Shown one piece after another: positions 45,490 to 53,993 of a stretch of 63,372 nt of DNA. The notes under the pieces are model-generated. The model made no database searches and was not told the DNA's origin. It was given only the letters and a program-made list of their open reading frames with translations. The DNA lies in the NCBI GenBank assembly GCA_964342485.1, contig CAYFFO010000008.1, positions 1-63,372 of the forward strand. The letters run 5' to 3'. Every line of letters starts with the position of its first letter. Position 1 is the stretch's first letter. The position numbers and the translations under genes are program-made. Source of the DNA: CAYFFO01 sp964342485. GTDB taxonomy: Bacteria; Chloroflexota; Dehalococcoidia; Lucifugimonadales; CAJWER01.

Positions 45490-46323
45490 CTAATAAATTA
45501 TAGTTCCTTCGAGTATAGCGTTGTCGAATATTGCTCCCGTGAGGTCTGCCCCATCTAAATCAGCATCTTTTAAGTTTGCATTTCTAAAGTTTGTTCTAAC
45601 AAGAATTGAGTTAGTTAAATTCGCGTTGTTCAAGCTTGCGTTCCTAAGTACAGTTAGAGAAAGGTCAGCTTGTTCAAGGTTTGAACCAACTAAACTTGCT
45701 TGGCTTAAAACAGCTGATTTTAAATTTGACCTGCTTAAATTTGCCCCATCCAATTGAGTTTCAGACATTCTTGCTTTACTAAGATTGATTGACCTCAAGT
45801 CAAAATTTGTTAGGTTTAACCCACAGAGGTCGGCTCCCTGTAGGTTAGATCCTATCAATCTTGCCCTTTCCATTTTGGCTAAGAAGAGATTTGCTTCTGT
45901 GAGATTTGTGTATCGCAGGTCCGCATTACGGAGATCTGTTTCTCTTAGATCAGCTTTGACTAAAATACTTCTTTGAAGGTTGGAATCTTTCAAGGTTGCT
46001 TTGTTGAGATTGACGTTTTTAAGATTAGCTCCTTCTAAATCTGTACCTTGAAGATTTGTACCTTTCAGATTTGAGTTTTCCAAATTCATATTTCTTAGAT
46101 TCATATTTGAAAGATCAAGATTAGAAAGATCCATGAATGCCAGGCTTTGACGATTCTCAATTTTTTGCTTCACTTGAGAGATATTCAATTTCTCAACATT
46201 TTGAGTTTTTTCAACTGCATCTACATTTGGAGTATCCCAAACACATGAAACTAAGGGAAAAATCAAAAGGGAGTAAATTACCCATATAACAATTTTTTTT
46301 ATGTAAAACAACCTATCTGGCAT
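45490..46323 (-). CDS. Pentapeptide-repeat lipoprotein
   Basis: 277 residues from the ATG at 46323, which gives a signal peptide ending in the lipobox LVSC at about residue 26. An upstream ATG at 46491 would bury that signal. From about residue 60 the protein is almost entirely A(D/N)LXX pentapeptide repeats (NLDLSNMNLRNMNLENSN onward), which fold into a right-handed quadrilateral beta-helix. Anchored to the membrane from outside. Function unknown. It is convergent with the GTPase gene, 14 bases apart. Confidence 0.8.
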   Translation of the reverse strand: MPDRLFYIKKIVIWVIYSLLIFPLVSCVWDTPNVDAVEKTQNVEKLNISQVKQKIENRQSLAFMDLSNLDLSNMNLRNMNLENSNLKGTNLQGTDLEGANLKNVNLNKATLKDSNLQRSILVKADLRETDLRNADLRYTNLTEANLFLAKMERARLIGSNLQGADLCGLNLTNFDLRSINLSKARMSETQLDGANLSRSNLKSAVLSQASLVGSNLEQADLSLTVLRNASLNNANLTNSILVRTNFRNANLKDADLDGADLTGAIFDNAILEGTIIY

Positions 46324-46589
46324 GTTCAATAACCTTATTGCTGGAATTTTACCACCAACTAAAAAAGATTTCTGATATACAAACACTGGCAGGGTAGAGG
46401 GACAGTATATATTCTCTTTTAAGGGCAAAAAATATAGCAGCAAAGCATATTTAACACACTTCATTGATAAAACGCTATTTAAGCGATACACATAAATCCT
46501 TTTACTAATATCATACAGATATAAAAAATGATTTATTTATATCTGTATTCAATTTTTGAAAAGTTCCTAGAATATGATTGAAAAACATG

Positions 46590-46619
46590 TTGACACTTTG
46601 TTAAGACAGACGTTAACAT
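46590..46619 (+). promoter_or_regulatory. Probable promoter of the small HTH gene
   Basis: TTGACA at 46590-46595 is a perfect -35. An 18-base spacer follows, then TAACAT at 46614-46619 (4/6) as -10. It lies about 30 bases before the ribosome binding site of the HTH gene. The rest of the ~325-base gap from 46324 holds no recognisable gene. Confidence 0.5.
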
Positions 46620-46649
46620 TAGTTCACTCTCAAGCTCAGGAGGGATATG

Positions 46650-46877
46650 ATGTATAGGAAAAAGACGAAGAAGATGGTGGCAGTCGAAGAAAAATTCGGC
46701 AATGACCTTGAAATAATGTTACCCCCGTTAGTAACCGAAAATGGTTTGTCTGCAACGGCCGACTCATTGGGTGTTAGTAAAGCAACATTAGGTTATTGGC
46801 TTCTTAAACTCGGTATAAACGTACAGCGTGTTGCTTTAGCACCTGGCGAAACTATCGAAGTAAAGAAAGCAAGCTAG
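46650..46877 (+). CDS. Small helix-turn-helix protein
   Basis: 75 residues. The second of two adjacent ATGs is chosen because AGGAGGG at 46638-46644 is 5 bases away (the first is only 2). SATADSLGVSKATLGYWLLKLGI is a clear HTH, like those in resolvase- or IS-associated and Fis-like proteins. A basic N-terminus precedes it. A short tail (APGETIEVKKAS) follows. It is flanked by its own promoter and a strong terminator, so it is a single-gene unit. Likely a DNA-binding regulator; targets unknown. Confidence 0.75.
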   Translation: MYRKKTKKMVAVEEKFGNDLEIMLPPLVTENGLSATADSLGVSKATLGYWLLKLGINVQRVALAPGETIEVKKAS

Positions 46878-46897
46878 AACAAGCCACCCAAAGCACT

Positions 46898-46948
46898 AAG
46901 GCCGGGCATATTTAAGTCTTCACCCCTGACTAAATCTTGCCCGGCCTT
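46898..46948. terminator. Terminator hairpin between the HTH gene and smpB
   Basis: A perfect 11-bp stem: AAGGCCGGGCA at 46898-46908 with TGCCCGGCCTT at 46938-46948, and a 29-base loop. It lies 21 bases past each convergent stop, so it can end transcription from both sides. No long T-tract is present. Confidence 0.7.
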
Positions 46949-46969
46949 GCGTTTGATAAAATTATTAAT

Positions 46970-47428
46970 CTAAATAGCCTCTCTTTTGATAGCTATTCTG
47001 GCTTCTTTTTCTCTCTGCCGGTCTATTATTGTTCTTCTCTTGTCATATTGGCGTTTTCCTCGGCCGAGTCCTAATTCTACTTTCACTCTATGTCTTTTTT
47101 GGTAGAGTCGTAGAGGGACGAGGGCGAAGCGATTCTCTTGCAGTTGTTTTGTTAGCCTTATGATTTCCTGCTTCTTTAAAAGGAGTTTTCTTTGGCGTGT
47201 AGGATCGTGATCAGTAATGCCTGCGGCTGAATATGGAGAAATATGGACGTTGAAAAGCCACATTTCACCAGCCTCGTCTCTGGCAAAAGCTTCACTGATG
47301 TTTGCCCTGCCTTCACGTATAGCTTTAATTTCACTTCCTTGTAAAACCAATCCGGCTTCAGTTGTTTCGAGAATTTCGTAGTTGAACCGGGCTTTGCGGT
47401 TAACCGTAAAGTTTTTTTTGTCCGCCAT
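46970..47428 (-). CDS. smpB: SsrA (tmRNA)-binding protein SmpB
   Basis: 152 residues. NRKARFNYEILETTEAGLVLQGSEIKA, NVHISPYSAAG and the basic C-terminal RGKRQYDKRRTI tail are diagnostic. SmpB carries tmRNA to stalled ribosomes for trans-translation. It lies 29 bases downstream of the S41 protease gene on the same strand. I see no tmRNA gene nearby. Confidence 0.96.
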   Translation of the reverse strand: MADKKNFTVNRKARFNYEILETTEAGLVLQGSEIKAIREGRANISEAFARDEAGEMWLFNVHISPYSAAGITDHDPTRQRKLLLKKQEIIRLTKQLQENRFALVPLRLYQKRHRVKVELGLGRGKRQYDKRRTIIDRQREKEARIAIKREAI

Positions 47429-47457
47429 TGGTATAGTCTCGATATGCTCTTATTAAA

Positions 47458-48744
47458 TCAGCTAGAATCAAGTATACGTTCTAGCTCATTGATTGCTGCT
47501 TGTAGCTGTAATACGTCCTTTTCTCTTGAGTCTCGATGGGTGATTTCAATGTCTGGTGTGATCCCTTTTCCATGAATTTGGCGCCCATTTGGAGTATGCC
47601 AGTGAGCTATTGTTATGTAAAGCCCTCCACCATTACTAAGTGGCCTAAGAATATTGACACTTCCTTTACCAAAGGATATTTCCCCAATTATAGTGGCCCT
47701 TTCGTGGTCTTGTAATGCTCCTGCCAGAACCTCACTTGAACTAGCGCTTCTTTCATTGATCAGCATTACTAATGGTATTTCATCTGCTATTGTAAGTTCA
47801 TGGCGTACCTGCCAGTTCGTTCGGCTGCCATCTCCTTTTTCCACGTATAGAACCAGATCGTCGTTTTTCCTAAGAAATAGACTTGCTATATTTATCACTG
47901 AATCGAGTGTGCCACCGTCATTATTACGAAGGTCCAGTATTATACCTTCGGATCCATCTTCAATAGCCTTTAGCACCATATCTTTTAGTGCATCAGGTGT
48001 ATTGGGATAAAATTGGCTGATGCGGATATGTGCAAATCTGTCGCCAGGTTGACTACGGAGATGTACGCTTATAAGCGGGATTTTGTCCCTGATAATCTCG
48101 ATCAGGACTGGGTCCAAGGCACCTAGATGTTTAACTAAAAGCTTTACAGTCGAACCCTTGGGCCCTCTTATCTTTGATACGGCTTCTAATAAACTTAACC
48201 CTTCAAGGTTTTCTCCATCTGCTTCAAGAATAATGTCTCCAGGTTTAATGCCGGCCTTTTCAGCTGGACCTCCTGGGATAGGAGATATAATAACAAGTTT
48301 GCCCTGTCTGTTCATATTTACATGGGCACCTATTCCTTCAAAATTTCCACGGAAGACATCTTGAAAACTACCCTGTAATATAGAAGGGCTTAGGTACGAT
48401 GTTTGAGGATCACCCAGAACGGTGAGCATGGCTCTTATAGCACGTTCAGAAAACTCTTCACCTTTTAGTTGAGTAGGGTCTACATAATCTCTAAGCAAAT
48501 ATGACCAAGATTCCCATATCACACCCAGGTCTTCAGGGACAGCATCAGGTCTCACGATAGGTTGATTTGGAGATATAGATTGTGGGAAGTTCGGAGATTC
48601 CCCAGAAGCCTCTGTCTTTTCGGAAGCTTGATTTATGTCTCCATCGTCTTGATTTTCCTGTTTTACTAGCGAGCATCCACTAGTTAAAGCAAGTGTCAAA
48701 AGTACGAGACTAACAAAAATTACGTGACTGACGCATCTTTTCAA
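47458..48744 (-). CDS. S41-family C-terminal processing protease, lipoprotein
   Basis: 428 residues. The signal peptide ends at the lipobox LTSGC (Cys24), followed by a Gln/Glu/Ser-rich linker. A PDZ domain spans about residues 125-205 (GGPAEKAGIKPGDIILEADG). The S41 core has the nucleophile Ser in NERSASSSE and the Lys in GEISFGKGSVN. It would cut proteins at C-termini in the cell envelope. It is cotranscribed with smpB, 29 bases downstream. Confidence 0.92.
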   Translation of the reverse strand: MKRCVSHVIFVSLVLLTLALTSGCSLVKQENQDDGDINQASEKTEASGESPNFPQSISPNQPIVRPDAVPEDLGVIWESWSYLLRDYVDPTQLKGEEFSERAIRAMLTVLGDPQTSYLSPSILQGSFQDVFRGNFEGIGAHVNMNRQGKLVIISPIPGGPAEKAGIKPGDIILEADGENLEGLSLLEAVSKIRGPKGSTVKLLVKHLGALDPVLIEIIRDKIPLISVHLRSQPGDRFAHIRISQFYPNTPDALKDMVLKAIEDGSEGIILDLRNNDGGTLDSVINIASLFLRKNDDLVLYVEKGDGSRTNWQVRHELTIADEIPLVMLINERSASSSEVLAGALQDHERATIIGEISFGKGSVNILRPLSNGGGLYITIAHWHTPNGRQIHGKGITPDIEITHRDSREKDVLQLQAAINELERILDSS

Positions 48745-48983
48745 GTTCTTCTCCTAGCTATAAAACCAATCTTTAAAGACATTCTACACCAATCAAACAT
48801 CAAGGCTGGAATATTCACGAGCTGGAACCTCATTTACATCGACATAGTAATTGTATTCAAATCTTTTCATGTTCTTCAGTTATATTCAGATCTGTATTCT
48901 GTATAAGGCTGAAAAATGGCTGAATAGGTTTGTATATGACCAAAATATCGGTTATATTGTTTTCAGTTTATTAAGGAAAAGTC

Positions 48984-50030
48984 ATGACTAATGAAAAAAG
49001 ACGTAGAAGACAAAGGACATATCCTCTTCATAGCCTTGAAGAGTGTATACAGATACCAAAAGAAATAGTAAAAGCAGTTGGTAACGGAAGCATTTATCGT
49101 CAAGTATTGGCAAGAAATCTTAATACAACACCATTAAGCAGTGCTTTCGTTATGAAATTGAAATCATCAGAAAGATACGGGCTTACCACTGGTGGTTCTG
49201 GCGATGAATTCATAGAATTGACTGAACTAGGTATGGCAATAGTCTCTCCAAACAGTAGTGAAGAACAATATAGAAGTTTGCTCCAGGCAGCTCTATTCCC
49301 AGATTTGTTTAATCGCTTCTATGACAAATATGAAGGTCAAAAACTTCCACCTGATGATTTCGCGAAAAATTCTTTGGTTCGGGAATTCGGAGTCAAGCCA
49401 GATTTGACGGATGAATGTCTAACTGTATTAAAAACGAATGGGGTGTATGTTGGTATCTTAGGAAGTATTGGCAAGGACCTTTATGTGAGTTCTTCTGGAG
49501 CCCATCAACAGCCAAAAAATGTATTGTTTGGACAACGACGAACAGGTAGTGATCCTGAATCCCTTGATACAGAAAAGAAAAACATTTTGAATGAAGATTT
49601 GGACCCGAAGTGTATTTTGATATGCCATATAGGATTTTCACCTACAGCAGAACATTTAAAGACTACACTTGAATCTTTTGGAGTCGCCTTATTACAACTT
49701 GAATTGAAAGAAGATTCAATCCTTATTGACACTCATCTAGATACTCTCAGTCGATGCGATGCAGCAATACTTATTCACGACGAATCTGATATACAGGATA
49801 TTCATTTGGTCAACAGATCAGATGCCAGGGAAGGCACAATATATTTGCTAGGCGCAGTAACGTCTAATTATGGTAATCGGGTTATTTTTCTAAGAGAACA
49901 AGGCCTGGAAGCGTTTAAACAAGAATCGTATATAAAAGCAATAGAGTTTAATGAAAATTCTGTGCAAGAAGCATCTCTTAACGTCTTGCAGTCCCTTTAT
50001 TCCATGAAAATTCTCAAAGTTCAGACTTAA
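48984..50030 (+). CDS. Winged-helix protein with C-terminal TIR-like (CAP12-like) domain
   Basis: 348 residues. Residues ~15-175 look like tandem winged-helix/DUF5343-like segments: 'TPLSSAFVMKLKSSERYGL', 'IELTELGMAIV', and a second helical part. Residues ~209-345 look like the TIR-like nucleotide-binding domain of CAP12 proteins: ILICHIGFS, TLSRCDAAILIH, then AREGTIYLLGAV and GNRVIFLRE. Where active relatives read 'N(V/I)xFELG', this one has TIYLLG, so Leu288 replaces the likely NAD-cleaving Glu. It may be an inactivated effector, a sensor or a regulator. It stands alone, with about 530 non-coding bases after it. Confidence 0.6.
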   Translation: MTNEKRRRRQRTYPLHSLEECIQIPKEIVKAVGNGSIYRQVLARNLNTTPLSSAFVMKLKSSERYGLTTGGSGDEFIELTELGMAIVSPNSSEEQYRSLLQAALFPDLFNRFYDKYEGQKLPPDDFAKNSLVREFGVKPDLTDECLTVLKTNGVYVGILGSIGKDLYVSSSGAHQQPKNVLFGQRRTGSDPESLDTEKKNILNEDLDPKCILICHIGFSPTAEHLKTTLESFGVALLQLELKEDSILIDTHLDTLSRCDAAILIHDESDIQDIHLVNRSDAREGTIYLLGAVTSNYGNRVIFLREQGLEAFKQESYIKAIEFNENSVQEASLNVLQSLYSMKILKVQT

Positions 50031-50280
50031 TAGCCCAATTAGGATATTGGAAAAGTAGATTCCTACCAAACCACAACGTAAATTTTGTGTTAATGATCTA
50101 AGTTGAATATAAAATATCAGGTTTAGATGAAACTTAACCCAAACGTAAATTTATGAGATCTTTCCTTGATCTGATGGTTTTAAGATATATTATTACTCTA
50201 ATATCCTTATATTTACGAAAATAAAAAAAATAATTGATGAAAGCATTTCGAAATAAAACTTTTACTCCAGACTCTTGAAG

Positions 50281-50304
50281 ATCCAAAATAATATCATTTT
50301 GGAT
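50281..50304. repeat. Inverted repeat, 9-bp arms
   Basis: ATCCAAAAT at 50281-50289 and ATTTTGGAT at 50296-50304 with a 6-base loop. It could be a weak terminator or an operator. It is 251 bases past the TIR-like gene's stop. Confidence 0.5.
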
Positions 50305-50423
50305 TAATATGATTTTGTCGCTCTGGTATTAAAAAACTTCTTATCAGTAAAACAAATTACAGAGACCGGAATTTAAATCCAGGAGAGACTTTTCATCTAA
50401 CTCTGGCAATTTATTGATGTATT

Positions 50424-50452
50424 TATATATGTTACTTGACATAACATATATA
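50424..50452. repeat. Inverted repeat, 11-bp arms, operator-like
   Basis: TATATATGTTA at 50424-50434 and TAACATATATA at 50442-50452 with a 7-base centre (CTTGACA). Both arms match perfectly. The arms are AT-only apart from one G or C each, so chance is not excluded, but the perfect symmetry and spacing look like a protein-binding site. Confidence 0.5.
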
Positions 50453-50561
50453 GTGCGAACCTCGGGTTAGCAATTGGTGGACGAGGTAATTCATTCAATA
50501 AATACAACATGTTTACTACTCGCTTAGCTTTTATTCGACAAAAGGAAAATAAAAGAGGGCT

Positions 50562-51710
50562 TTAAATCGGATTCGCCTGTATATTAATATCAATTTGTTT
50601 TATTAAAGCCTCTATGCCTGTACCAGACGAGGCGGAAATCAACACGGTATCGTAATCTGAAGGATTTTGATTTTCAACCATTTTCATCAATTTCGAATTT
50701 GATATATCTAATTTGTCGATTTTATTTAAGGCAAGAATGGTCTTTGTATTTGTTAAATTGAGTTCTTTTAATATATTTCCAACGGTCTCAACCTGTTGAG
50801 CAACATTTGGATGACTAACATCAGCAACATGAATCAAAAGTTCCGAATCTCTTACCTCTTCAATAGTAGCTTGAAATGCAGAAATTACGGCTGGTGGGAG
50901 TTTTTGAATGAATCCAACGGTATCAGTTAAAAGGATTTCTCTAGCTGATGGTAGGAATAGACGTTTGGTAATCGGATCTAGAGTTTGAAACATACGGTTT
51001 TGCGCTATCACTTTAGCTTTGGTCAATTGGTTTAATAAAGTACTTTTCCCTGCATTGGTGTAGCCCACTAGACTCGCAACTGGTATTTGTTTGTTTTTCC
51101 TGTTCTGTCGATATTGTGTACGATGTCGACGAACAGATTCCAGATCTTTTTGTATTTTTCTGATCCTATCTCTGACTAGTCTACGGTCTGTTTCAATCTG
51201 AGTTTCTCCTGGTCCCATTGTGCCAACACCACCTCGTACACCTCCTCTTTGTCGTTCTAAATGGGTCCATTGTCCGGCAAGACGAGGCAATAAATATTCA
51301 TATTGGGCCAATTCTACTTGAAGTCTACCTTCATGTGTCTGTGCCCTTTTGGCGAAGACATCTAGTATTAGGGCTGTACGGTCTATTACCTTAACCTTTT
51401 CAAGCTCCTTTTCAAGATTGCGTTGCTGAGATGGAGTAAGTTCATCGTCACATATTAACGTGTCAAATGTTCCGGATAGTGCCATGGTTTTTAATTCAGA
51501 AAGTTTACCCTGTCCTAAATATGTTTTGGATGGCTTTTGTATTCGTTGACCGACAGATCCAATAACTGAAGCTCCTGCACTTCGAGTTAATTGAGATAGT
51601 TCTTCAAGCGATTCAGATAATCCCCATAAAGTCTTTTTGCCACGAACATCTATACCTGCCAAAAATGCTCTTTCCGGTACTTTAGCGGTTGAGTGCAGGC
51701 GTTTTTTCAT
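50562..51710 (-). CDS. hflX: Ribosome-dissociating GTPase HflX
   Basis: 382 residues. The N-terminal HflX domain is followed by the glycine-rich linker ERQRGGVRGGVGTMGPGE and the G-domain: GYTNAGKSTLLNQLT (G1), DTVGFIQKLP (G3) and NKID (G4). HflX splits stalled 70S ribosomes after heat or antibiotic stress. It is shorter than E. coli HflX because the C-terminal extension is reduced. It is 57 bases downstream of dapL on the same strand. Confidence 0.95.
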   Translation of the reverse strand: MKKRLHSTAKVPERAFLAGIDVRGKKTLWGLSESLEELSQLTRSAGASVIGSVGQRIQKPSKTYLGQGKLSELKTMALSGTFDTLICDDELTPSQQRNLEKELEKVKVIDRTALILDVFAKRAQTHEGRLQVELAQYEYLLPRLAGQWTHLERQRGGVRGGVGTMGPGETQIETDRRLVRDRIRKIQKDLESVRRHRTQYRQNRKNKQIPVASLVGYTNAGKSTLLNQLTKAKVIAQNRMFQTLDPITKRLFLPSAREILLTDTVGFIQKLPPAVISAFQATIEEVRDSELLIHVADVSHPNVAQQVETVGNILKELNLTNTKTILALNKIDKLDISNSKLMKMVENQNPSDYDTVLISASSGTGIEALIKQIDINIQANPI

Positions 51711-51767
51711 AAACGAGGTGGTCGATTAACAAAAAAATCTAATATCATGTAAATCAATCATGTCTGA

Positions 51768-52943
51768 CTATAGTTTTGGGCCTGGTATTGTCCAGGATGA
51801 TAACCTGTCGACAGCAGTATCTAGTTGATCATCACTTACTGTTAAAGACAACCTGATATAACCTTCCCCATATGTACCATATCCGGTTCCGGGAGTTACA
51901 AAAATATCTGTTTCTTCAAGAACCTGTTCTGAAAATTCGGCCGAAGTATACCCATCTGGAACTTTAGCCCATATATAAAGACTGGCTTTTGGAGGTTCAA
52001 CGGTAAGACCAATTTTGTTTAGTACGGATACAATTTTATCTCTACGTAGAGCATAGGTGTTATTGCGTTCTTCTACGGAATCCAATGGCGCATTCAATGC
52101 TCGTATTCCCATATGTTGGATTGCCTGAGGTACTCCTGAATCCAGGTTAGATTTTACTTTCAAAAGTTTATCAATAAGATTTGAATTGCCGACTGCCATG
52201 CCAAGACGCCATCCTGTCATATTGAATGTCTTGGAGAGTGAATGAAATTCTATACAGATATCTTTTGCCCCATCTACTTCCAGGAAACTTGAAGGGGTAT
52301 ACCCATCAAAAGCAACCTCGGTATAGCATCCGTCATGCATGATTGCAATATCGTGTTCGAGACCAAACGATACTATGTCATTAAAGAAATCTTTTTCTGC
52401 CGTGGCTGCTGTTGGATTATTAGGATAATTTATCCAAAGTACGGTCGAGTTTTTTGCCACTTCCTTAGGAATTGCGTCCAGATCAGGAAGCCAGTTATTT
52501 TCTTCCTTTAGAGGCATAATATGTGCATTTCCTCCAGCAAAAAGAGTACCTACCGAATATACAGGGTATCCCGGGTCAGGGATAAGGGCAGTATCACCGG
52601 CTTCAACAAAGGCGAAAGAAGCGTGTCCAATTCCCTCCTTGGCTCCAATAAGGGAGATGACTTCTGTTTCTGGATCAACAGAAACTCCAAATCGTCTCAA
52701 ATACCAGGCTGATACAGTTTCTCTGAACTCCGGAAGTCCTTCAGATTCTGGATATCTATGATTTGGTATATCTGAGGAAGCGGCTATTAGTTCGTCTAAA
52801 ATTGGCTGAGGAGTGGCAATGTCTGGATCACCGATTCCAAAACTAATGACTTCTATACCTTGAGCTTTCTTTTCCGCTATTTTCCGACTAATTTGAACAA
52901 ATAAATAAGGTGGCACGGATCCGACTCTGCTGGCAATTTTCAA
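51768..52943 (-). CDS. dapL: LL-diaminopimelate aminotransferase (class I/II PLP aminotransferase)
   Basis: 391 residues. FGIGDPDIATPQPI, the PLP-contacting NYPNNPTAA, and the lysine region SLSKTFNMTGWRLGMAVGN are all present. It resembles the DapL group, which turns tetrahydrodipicolinate and glutamate into LL-diaminopimelate in one step. dapF, the next step, lies 76 bases upstream on the same strand, which favours DapL over aspartate or alanine aminotransferase. Confidence 0.85.
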   Translation of the reverse strand: MKIASRVGSVPPYLFVQISRKIAEKKAQGIEVISFGIGDPDIATPQPILDELIAASSDIPNHRYPESEGLPEFRETVSAWYLRRFGVSVDPETEVISLIGAKEGIGHASFAFVEAGDTALIPDPGYPVYSVGTLFAGGNAHIMPLKEENNWLPDLDAIPKEVAKNSTVLWINYPNNPTAATAEKDFFNDIVSFGLEHDIAIMHDGCYTEVAFDGYTPSSFLEVDGAKDICIEFHSLSKTFNMTGWRLGMAVGNSNLIDKLLKVKSNLDSGVPQAIQHMGIRALNAPLDSVEERNNTYALRRDKIVSVLNKIGLTVEPPKASLYIWAKVPDGYTSAEFSEQVLEETDIFVTPGTGYGTYGEGYIRLSLTVSDDQLDTAVDRLSSWTIPGPKL

Positions 52944-53019
52944 GTGTAAACTCCTACGCGTAATACTAAATAATTTATCTTATGATCACCCTGAAATTGT
53001 GATACGAGATATAAATTTA

Positions 53020-53859
53020 TCAATTATTCCAATCACCTTCAAATACAGTAGCTACTGGTCCTTCCATAATCACGCCCCCATCTCCAGTCCACTCAATTTC
53101 AAGGTCTCCTCCAGGTAAAGAAACTGTAACATTGCCTTGTGTTAGGCGCCTTAAACGGGTGATTGCTACAATAGCACAAGCGCCTGTTCCACATGCTTCT
53201 GTCAAGCCTGATCCTCTTTCCCAAACTCTTGCTTTTACGTGATTTTGGTTAATTAAATTAACTATCTCAAAATTTGTCCTGTCTGGAAACATTTTATGGT
53301 GTTCAATTAGTGGGCCTATTTTATCTAATGGATAATCTTCAACAGGTGTTTCTATAAATGCTATCGCGTGAGGGTTTCCCATTGAGGCACAGTTAATCTT
53401 TATTGTTTCCCCATTTATTTCTATTGGATAATCCATGATCATACTGTGTCCTGGAGCAATCGCTGGAATGTCTTCAAGCGCGACACTTGGTTCTCCCATG
53501 TCCACTCTGGCAGATACCATTCTTTCTTCTTCCCAAATGGGTGTTACTATCTTAGTACCTGATGCTGTGTCAACAACCACTGACTCTTTGGTAGTAGGAA
53601 CAATATTTTTGTCAAACGCAAACTTCACTAGACACCGAATACCGTTGCCACACATCTGTCCTTGTGAGCCATCTGAGTTAAACATGACCATCTTCACATC
53701 ACCGATATCCGAGTCCTTTGCCAATATAAGTCCGTCTGATCCGATACCTTTATGGCGATCGCTTACTGATATCGCTATTTCGGACCAGTTTGCCTCGGTC
53801 CCTCTTCCATCGATGTATACATAGTCATTCCCGGCCCCATGCATTTTGGTAAATTTCAC
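53020..53859 (-). CDS. dapF: Diaminopimelate epimerase
   Basis: 279 residues. The two catalytic cysteines are in MCGNGIRC and EACGTGACA, as in all DapF. The opening FTKMHGAGNDYVYID is typical. It converts LL- to meso-diaminopimelate for lysine and, where used, peptidoglycan. It precedes dapL in a lysine-biosynthesis pair. Confidence 0.96.
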   Translation of the reverse strand: MKFTKMHGAGNDYVYIDGRGTEANWSEIAISVSDRHKGIGSDGLILAKDSDIGDVKMVMFNSDGSQGQMCGNGIRCLVKFAFDKNIVPTTKESVVVDTASGTKIVTPIWEEERMVSARVDMGEPSVALEDIPAIAPGHSMIMDYPIEINGETIKINCASMGNPHAIAFIETPVEDYPLDKIGPLIEHHKMFPDRTNFEIVNLINQNHVKARVWERGSGLTEACGTGACAIVAITRLRRLTQGNVTVSLPGGDLEIEWTGDGGVIMEGPVATVFEGDWNN

Positions 53860-53993
53860 TAAATATCCCCTGTAATAACTATTTCAATGTATTTATCTTA
53901 TTGTAGGTAAAATCTCGTTCGCTTTAAAGTACCAAATTCTGAAAATGAAGACATATTACAGCAGTATTCGAATTGTAGCACAGCTTTAATCCA

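Larger units (their letters stand above)
50031..50561. other. Gene-free AT-rich region with two inverted repeats
   Basis: 531 bases between the TIR-like gene and hflX. No reading frame of note on either strand and no recognisable RNA gene. Two hairpin-forming or operator-like inverted repeats lie inside it and are listed separately. The extreme AT content is unlike the flanking genes. Confidence 0.6.

Noticed and set aside
46324..46491. Upstream start of the pentapeptide protein
   Set aside because: It would put 56 untypical residues before a clean lipoprotein signal peptide; ATG 46323 is better.
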